A DNA stretch of 11,960 bases from Citricoccus sp. WCRC_4 (GTDB lineage: Bacteria > Actinomycetota > Actinomycetes > Actinomycetales > Micrococcaceae). The number at the start of each line of letters is the position of its first letter. Positions within the stretch are counted from its first letter, which is position 1. The stretch covers positions 1-11,960 of the forward strand of contig JAPFFX010000155.1 in assembly GCA_026645375.1 (NCBI GenBank), written 5' to 3'. Of this stretch, positions 7,435 through 11,960 are shown piece after piece. The translations under genes were made by a program, and so were the position numbers. The notes under the pieces are model-generated. The model had not been told where the DNA came from, made no database searches, and was given only the letters and a program-made list of their open reading frames with translations.

Positions 7435-9329
7435 GCACGGACCACCGCACCACCCCGCAGGGCGGGTCCGGCCCCCTCGACGTCGCCATGGTCTCGGAAC
7501 ACGCCTCGCCCCTGGCCGCACTGGGCGGCGTGGATGCCGGTGGCCAGAACGTCTTCGTGGCCTCCCTCGCCTCCCGGCTGGGCCGGACCGGTCACCGTGT
7601 CCGCGTCTACACCCGGCGCGACGACCCCGGCCTGCCGGTCCAGGTGGAGGTCGGACCGGGCGTGACGGTCGTGCACGTGCCGGCCGGTCCCGCACGGGAA
7701 CTGTCCAAGGACGAATTGGCGCCCTACATGGACGAGTTCGCCCGCTGGATGACCGAGCACTGGCGCCGGGAGGGGACGCCGGACGTCGTGCACGCCCACT
7801 TCTGGATGTCGGGCATGGCCGCGACGGCCGCCGCCGCGACCGCCAGGATCCCGGCGGTCCAGACGTTCCACGCCCTGGGCTCTGTCAAGCGCCGCCACCA
7901 GGGCACGGCGGACACCAGCCCCTCGTGCCGGCTCGAGACCGAGGCCCGCCTGGTGGCCCAGAACCAGCTGGTGCTGGCCACGTGCCGAGACGAGGTCCAG
8001 GAACTGATGGGCCTGGGCGCCGACCCAGACCGTGTGCGTACCGTGCCGTGCGGCGTGGACGCCGAGGCCTTCGTGCCGGCGGCGGACCACCCCGGGACCG
8101 GCGGGCAGCGCTCGGCGCAGGAGCCCGTGCGCCTGGTCGCGGTGGGCCGGCTGGTCGAGCGCAAGGGCGTGGACGTCGTCGTGCGTGCGCTGGCCCAGGT
8201 CCCGCAGGCACACCTGACCGTGGCCGGCGGTCCGGAGCGCTCGGCGCTTCACGACGACCCGGAGGCCCGCCGGCTGCTCGCCCTGGCCGAGGAGTACGGG
8301 GTCTCGGACCGGCTCACCCTGACGGGCCGCGTGGACCGCCAGGAGGCGGCGCGGCTGTTGTCCAGTGCCGATGTCGTCACGTGCACGCCGTGGTACGAGC
8401 CGTTCGGCATCGTGCCCCTGGAGGCCATGGCCTGTGGGCGGCCTGTGGTCGGCTCGGCCGTCGGCGGCCTGCTGGACAGCATCGACGACGGCACCACCGG
8501 GCTCCTCGTGCCCCCGCGCGACGTGGACGCCACCGCCGCGGCCATCCGCCGCCTCGCGGAGGACCCGGAGCTGGCCGAGCGCATGGGCCGGGCCGGTCGG
8601 GAGCGCGTGCAGGAACTCTTCAGCTGGGAGCGGGTGGCAGCACTGACCGAGGCGGCCTACCGCGAGGCCTGCGCCGCCTACGCCGAGGCACACCCGAGCC
8701 GGCCCGAGGCCACCCGGCGGCGCCTGGCGGAGCACCGTGTCGAGCTTGACCGGGCCCTGGCCGCCCTCGAGGACGAGGCTGACGTGGTGGACCGCTGGGG
8801 ACGCCGGCTGTTCGACCGGCTGCACGAGGGCGGGCGCGTCCTGGCCGCCGGCAACGGCGGCAGCGCTGCCGAGGCCCAGCACTTCACCGCCGAGCTGGTC
8901 GGGCGGTTCCAGGGCGAACGACGTCCCCTGGCGGCCGTGTGCCTCTCGGCGGAGACCTCCTCCCTGACCGCGATCGTCAATGACTACGGTGCCGACGAGG
9001 CGTTCGCGCGCCAGGTGCAGGCGCACGGGCGTGCCGGCGACGTGGTGGTGTTGCTGTCGACGAGCGGTTCGAGCCCGAACGTGCTCGCGGCGGCGCGCCG
9101 GGCCCGGCAGGAGGGGATGGTGGTCTGGGCGCTGACCGGGCGGGCGCCGAACCCGCTGGCCGAGCTCGCCGACGAGGCCGTCTGCGTTCCCGCGGACTCG
9201 ACCTCGGTGGTCCAGGAGGCCCACCTGGTCCTGTTGCACGCACTGTGTGCTGTGATGGACGAAGGCTTCATGCACTGCCGGCGCGACCCGGACACCGTCC
9301 CGGGCGAATCGAGGAAGGGGACGCCATGA
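7431..9329 (+). CDS. gmhA: Fusion: GT4 glycosyltransferase + GmhA-type sedoheptulose-7-phosphate isomerase (SIS domain)
   Basis: The protein has 632 residues and starts at an ATG overlapping the previous stop. Residues 15 to about 415 are a complete GT4 enzyme resembling the MshA/sucrose-phosphate synthase branch: LGGVDAGGQNVFV (31-43), VVHAHFWMSGMA (119-130), R240 and K245 of the donor site, and the E-x7-E motif (E323, E331) in WYEPFGIVPLEAMACG. After a charged linker (about 420-450), residues 450-612 form a SIS-fold isomerase: AGNGGSAAEAQHFTAELVGR (473-492), STSGSSPN (543-550), and VVQEAHLVLLHAL. Histidine 484, Glu488, Gln595 and His603 keep the spacing of the catalytic and binding residues of E. 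coli GmhA (H61, E65, Q172, H180). GmhA converts sedoheptulose 7-phosphate to D-glycero-D-manno-heptose 7-phosphate, the first step towards ADP-heptose. The fusion ties the first pathway enzyme to a glycosyltransferase that may or may not use the final product. The GT donor is unknown. Confidence 0.9.
   Translation: MSTDHRTTPQGGSGPLDVAMVSEHASPLAALGGVDAGGQNVFVASLASRLGRTGHRVRVYTRRDDPGLPVQVEVGPGVTVVHVPAGPARELSKDELAPYMDEFARWMTEHWRREGTPDVVHAHFWMSGMAATAAAATARIPAVQTFHALGSVKRRHQGTADTSPSCRLETEARLVAQNQLVLATCRDEVQELMGLGADPDRVRTVPCGVDAEAFVPAADHPGTGGQRSAQEPVRLVAVGRLVERKGVDVVVRALAQVPQAHLTVAGGPERSALHDDPEARRLLALAEEYGVSDRLTLTGRVDRQEAARLLSSADVVTCTPWYEPFGIVPLEAMACGRPVVGSAVGGLLDSIDDGTTGLLVPPRDVDATAAAIRRLAEDPELAERMGRAGRERVQELFSWERVAALTEAAYREACAAYAEAHPSRPEATRRRLAEHRVELDRALAALEDEADVVDRWGRRLFDRLHEGGRVLAAGNGGSAAEAQHFTAELVGRFQGERRPLAAVCLSAETSSLTAIVNDYGADEAFARQVQAHGRAGDVVVLLSTSGSSPNVLAAARRARQEGMVVWALTGRAPNPLAELADEAVCVPADSTSVVQEAHLVLLHALCAVMDEGFMHCRRDPDTVPGESRKGTP
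9312..9320 (+). promoter_or_regulatory. Shine-Dalgarno sequence AGGAAGGGG for hldE
   Basis: AGGAAGGGG lies five bases before ATG 9326 and fixes that start, rather than the upstream in-frame ATG at 9245. It overlaps the final codons of the GT4-GmhA fusion gene. Confidence 0.65.
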
Positions 9330-10773
9330 GCACGCGCATCGTCGTGGTCGGGGACGTACTGCTGGACCGGGACGTCACCGGCAACTCCGAGCGGCTGAGT
9401 CCGGACGCCCCCGTGCCGGTCGTGGACGTGGAGCACGTGCACGCCAGTCCGGGCGGTGCCGGCCTGGCCGCACTACTGTGTGCCGGTCGGGCCGGTGGCA
9501 TGCCCGGGCCGGCGCCGGCCGTGACCCTGGTGGCGCCGTTGGCCGAGGACGCCGCCGCGGCGGAGCTGCGCGCCGCGCTGGACGGGATCCGGATCCACGC
9601 GCTGGGCCACGAGGGCGGCACCCGGACCAAGACGCGCATCCGCAGCGCGGGCCAGACGCTGGTCCGGGTGGACGAGGGCGGCCCGGGGACGCCCCGGGAC
9701 GTCGATGCCACCCGCTTGGCCGAGGTCCTGGACAGCGCCGACGTTGTGCTGGTCTCGACTACGGGGGAGGGGTCACCCGGAACGATGCCGTCAGGACTGT
9801 CCTGGCGCGCGTGGCCATCCGGGTGCCGTTGGTGTGGGATCCGCATCCGCGCGGCGGCGAGCCGGTGGCCGGGTGCACCGTGGTCACCCCGAACCTGGCC
9901 GAGGCCCGCGCCGCGGTGGCCACGCTGACCGGCGGTGGACAGGCACCGGGCGGGACGGCCGACGAGGACCTCGCCGAGGCGCTGCGGGTCGGCTGGGACG
10001 CGCAGTCGGTGACGGTGACGGCCGGGGCGCGCGGGGCCTTTCTCGCCACGATCGGGACGGCCGAGCTGGTCCCGACCGTGCCGGTCGACTCCTCCGATCC
10101 CTGCGGCGCGGGGGATCGGTTCGCCGCGAGCGTCGCCGCCCACCTTGCCGCCGGCGCCTCCGTGCACCGTTCGGTCGCCTCTGCCGTCGCGGACGCCGCG
10201 CACTGGGTGGAGGCCGGGGGTGCCGCGGCCTTCCGCGACGGCCGCATCGGCCCCCAGGGACCGGTCAGCGCCCGGGCGGCGGACCGCCCGCTGGCCGAGG
10301 ACCCCCAGGAGGCGGCAATCCACGCCGTGGCCGCGACGCGGGCCAGGGGCGGGACCGTGGTGGCCACTGGCGGGTGTTTCGACGTGCTTCATCCGGGCCA
10401 CCTCGAGACCCTGCGCCGTGCCCGGGCCCTGGGCGACGTCCTCGTGGTCCTGCTCAACTCCGACGACTCGGTGCGGCGACTCAAGGGCCCGGGCCGGCCG
10501 GTGGTCGGCCAGCAGGACCGGGCGGCACTGCTCATGGGCCTGCGGGACGTGGACGGCGTGCTGGTGTTCGACGAGGACGATCCCCGGGCCGCCCTGGACC
10601 GCCTCCGCCCGGACGTCTGGGCCAAGGGCGGAGACTACACCCCCGAGATGCTGCCCGAGGCCTCGCTCGTGCGCGACTGGGGTGGGCGGGTGGAAGTCCT
10701 GCCCTACCTGCCGGGCCGGTCGACGACCGGGATCGTGGAACGCATCACCTCGGGCAACGTGGATGCACACTGA
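9326..10773 (+). CDS. hldE: HldE: bifunctional heptose-7-phosphate kinase / heptose-1-phosphate adenylyltransferase, broken by a one-base frameshift
   Basis: Read with one frame correction at about 9757 the product is 482 residues, close to the 477 of E. coli HldE. As written, frame 2 runs from ATG 9326 and stops at 9928 after unrelated residues, while the rest lies in frame 1 to 10773. Corrected numbering: the PfkB-family kinase domain (1-315) has VVVGDVLLDRDVTG (6-19), RLSPDAPVPVVDV (23-35), SPGGAG (41-46), the rejoined VLVS-DYGGGV (141-150) and the catalytic DPCGAGDRF (258-266, D264). The nucleotidyltransferase domain (about 342-478) has TGGCFDVLHPGHLETL with the HxGH motif (H356-H359), KGGDY (434-438) and RSTTGIVERI (465-474). 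The enzyme phosphorylates heptose 7-phosphate at C1 and, after GmhB acts, adenylylates heptose 1-phosphate to ADP-heptose. Both domains look otherwise intact, so a sequencing error or a very recent mutation is likely. A lone adenylyltransferase starting inside, for example at GTG 9811, is possible but has only a weak ribosome site. Confidence 0.88.
9752..9762 (+). other. Apparent one-base deletion (frameshift) within hldE
   Basis: The bases GTCTCGACTAC should encode V-S-D-Y, the conserved segment preceding G-x-G in this kinase family, but hold eleven bases instead of twelve. One base is missing at 9755-9757 (TCN-GAC reduced to TCGAC). Upstream, only frame 2 encodes recognisable kinase; downstream, only frame 1 does. 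A run of five G and a run of four G follow immediately (9763-9767, 9769-9772), which can promote sequencing or replication slips, although the homology break sits just before them. Confidence 0.8.
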
Positions 10774-11857
10774 CGCGCCGGAGCCCTACACGGCCGACTG
10801 GCTCGCCTCCACGGCCGGAGGCGGCGACCGGACGCGCGCACACGCTGCGGACCAGGCCGGACTGCCGCGGCTGCACCGCGACGACGTCGTCGTGCTCCGG
10901 GCGCTGGGCCTGGGAGACGCCCTCACCGGCGTCGCCGCACTGCGCGGTGTCCGCCGCCTGGCGCCGGGCCGACGGCTCGTCCTGGCGGCTCCCGGCGCGA
11001 CCGGGAGCCTCCTCCGGGGACTCGGGGTGGTCGACGAGGTCCTGCCGATGCCGGGACTGGTTCCATTCCCGCCCGTGCCGGCGGGGATGACGGTCGTGAA
11101 CCTGCACGGGCGGGGTCCCGCCAGCCATCGGCTGCTGCAGGACACCCGGCCGCGGCGCCTGGTCGCCTTCGCGTCCGGGGAGGCGCACCATGCGGGCCCG
11201 GCCTGGCACGCCGAGGAGCACGAGGTCGACCGCTGGTGCCGACTGGTGCGGGACGCCGGAGGGGAGTGTTCACGAGCCGACCTGCGGCTGCGTCCCCGCT
11301 CCGAGGCGGACGCGGCACGGGCACGGCACGCCGGGTCCGCGCCCGTGGTGCTGCATCCCGGGGCCGCCTCGCCCGCCCGGCACTGGCCGGCCGGACGATG
11401 GCGCCGGGTCGCGGCCGCGTTGGCCGCCGACGGGCACGCCGTCGTGGTCACCGGGTCGCACACCGAGGCCCCGCTGGGCCGAACCGTGAGCGGTGGGCTG
11501 GCCGGCGTCGAGGACCAGACCGGGCGCCACACCCTCGGCGGGCTCTCCGCGCTGATCCGGGACGCCGCCCTCGTCCTCAGCGCGGACACCGGCGTGGCCC
11601 ACCTGGCCACGGGCTGGTGCGTGCCCTCCGTGGTCCTGTTCGGTCCGGTGCCGCCGGCACGCTGGGGCCCCGCCGTCGACCCTGACCTGCACGAGGTGCT
11701 GTGGCATGGCGACCCGGAGGCAGGTGTCTGGGGCGATCCGCACGGCGACCGCCTCGACCCGCTCCTGGACCAGGTCACCGTGGAAGAGGTACTGGCAGCC
11801 GCCGGCCGCCAGCTGGACCGACGTCTTCTATCAGGAAGGACTCATCGTGAACCCTGA
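10763..11857 (+). CDS. GT9 family (heptosyltransferase-like) glycosyltransferase, copy 2
   Basis: The protein has 364 residues from ATG 10763, which overlaps the end of hldE by 11 bases. The recognisable GT9 core begins only at residue 42 (DVVVLRALGLGDALTGVAAL, 41-60, with D52 in the GLGD element), so there is an N-terminal extension of about 40 residues with no clear motif. A later GTG start (codon 44) would remove part of the fold, so ATG 10763 is preferred although its ribosome site is weak. The C-terminal half has VVLHPGAASPARHWPAGRW (195-213), HAVVVTGSHTE (225-235), and SADTGVAHLATGWCVPSVVL (273-292) with D275, G277 and H280 of the DTGxxH donor signature. It is clearly diverged from the GT9 gene at 5420, so the two probably act on different acceptors or add successive residues. 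ADP-heptose as donor is inferred from the neighbouring genes. Confidence 0.85.
   Translation: MHTDAPEPYTADWLASTAGGGDRTRAHAADQAGLPRLHRDDVVVLRALGLGDALTGVAALRGVRRLAPGRRLVLAAPGATGSLLRGLGVVDEVLPMPGLVPFPPVPAGMTVVNLHGRGPASHRLLQDTRPRRLVAFASGEAHHAGPAWHAEEHEVDRWCRLVRDAGGECSRADLRLRPRSEADAARARHAGSAPVVLHPGAASPARHWPAGRWRRVAAALAADGHAVVVTGSHTEAPLGRTVSGGLAGVEDQTGRHTLGGLSALIRDAALVLSADTGVAHLATGWCVPSVVLFGPVPPARWGPAVDPDLHEVLWHGDPEAGVWGDPHGDRLDPLLDQVTVEEVLAAAGRQLDRRLLSGRTHREP
11833..11840 (+). promoter_or_regulatory. Shine-Dalgarno sequence AGGAAGGA for the SDR gene at 11847
   Basis: AGGAAGGA lies six bases before GTG 11847, the best spaced ribosome site in the window. It decides the GTG start of the next gene inside the end of the GT9 gene. 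Confidence 0.7.
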
Positions 11858-11960
11858 GCATCCACAGGACGCGCCCGTTCCCGCCGCGAACGGCCGGCGC
11901 ATCCGCCGGGCCGTGGTCACCGGGGGCGCGGGCTTCCTGGGCAGTCACCTGTGCACCGAG
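11847..11960 (+). CDS. NAD-dependent nucleotide-sugar epimerase/dehydratase (extended SDR), 3' end cut by window edge
   Basis: Only 38 codons are in the window, from GTG 11847, which overlaps the GT9 stop by 11 bases and has a strong AGGAAGGA site. After about 20 variable residues the sequence is RRAVVTGGAGFLGSHLCTE (20-38), with the GxxGxxG dinucleotide-binding loop and first beta strand of extended short-chain dehydrogenases. Candidates are an HldD-like ADP-heptose 6-epimerase, a UDP-glucuronate decarboxylase, a UDP-glucose/galactose epimerase or a 4,6-dehydratase. The visible part cannot separate these. Position after an ADP-heptose cluster makes a nucleotide-heptose modifying enzyme attractive, but this is inference. 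Confidence 0.8.
   Translation, partial: MNPEHPQDAPVPAANGRRIRRAVVTGGAGFLGSHLCTE

Noticed and set aside
7374..9275. Long open frame on the - strand (633 codons) opposite the GT4-GmhA fusion
   Set aside because: It mirrors the coding frame of a well-supported gene, has low-complexity composition and shows no recognisable domain.
9752..9790. Programmed -1 ribosomal frameshift as the reason for the hldE frame change
   Set aside because: Reading base 9757 twice would restore the frame, but there is no X-XXY-YYZ slippery heptamer and no strong hairpin just downstream; family members are normally a single frame. Not fully excluded.
9268..10770. Long open frame on the - strand (500 codons) opposite hldE
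   Set aside because: It tempts as an explanation for the hldE frameshift, but the protein is featureless and both + strand halves of hldE match the family residue by residue.

Overview
The window is very GC-rich (roughly 70% or more, with G or C in most third codon positions). It is densely coding on the + strand only, and its proteins look actinobacterial. The edge gene is the corynebacterial/mycobacterial type of glycogen synthase, and GTG starts occur. A high-GC actinobacterium is well supported. A member of the Micrococcales (Micrococcaceae-like) is a guess I cannot test here. I saw no tRNA, rRNA, CRISPR array, insertion sequence or phage gene, and no gene-free stretch longer than about 10 bases.

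Layout, left to right, all + strand: (1) GlgA/GlgM-type glucosyltransferase, cut by the left edge; (2) polysaccharide pyruvyl transferase family protein; a 10-base gap, the only one in the window; (3) NodU/CmcH-type O-carbamoyltransferase; (4) a fusion of a GT2 glycosyltransferase with a GmhB-type heptose-bisphosphate phosphatase; (5) GT9 (heptosyltransferase family) protein; (6) GT4-like glycosyltransferase; (7) a fusion of a GT4 glycosyltransferase with a GmhA-type sedoheptulose-7-phosphate isomerase; (8) HldE, the bifunctional heptose-7-phosphate kinase / heptose-1-phosphate adenylyltransferase, broken by a one-base frameshift near 9757; (9) a second GT9 protein; (10) the first 38 codons of an NAD-dependent sugar epimerase/dehydratase, cut by the right edge.

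Genes 4, 7 and 8 together carry every activity needed to turn sedoheptulose 7-phosphate into ADP-D-glycero-beta-D-manno-heptose: GmhA isomerase, HldE kinase, GmhB phosphatase, HldE adenylyltransferase. Two GT9 proteins, the family of the LPS heptosyltransferases, are plausible users of that donor, and the edge SDR gene could be an HldD-like epimerase or another nucleotide-sugar enzyme. The carbamoyltransferase and pyruvyl transferase would decorate the product. The simplest reading is a heptose-containing, carbamoylated and perhaps pyruvylated surface glycan or glycoconjugate in a Gram-positive organism. A heptose-containing secondary metabolite is the main alternative. No flippase, exporter or polymerase is visible here.

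Six junctions are four-base ATGA stop/start overlaps and two are 11-base overlaps, so the genes are almost certainly co-transcribed and translationally coupled. The most unusual features are the two glycosyltransferase fusions that carry heptose-precursor enzymes at their C termini, and the single-base lesion in hldE.
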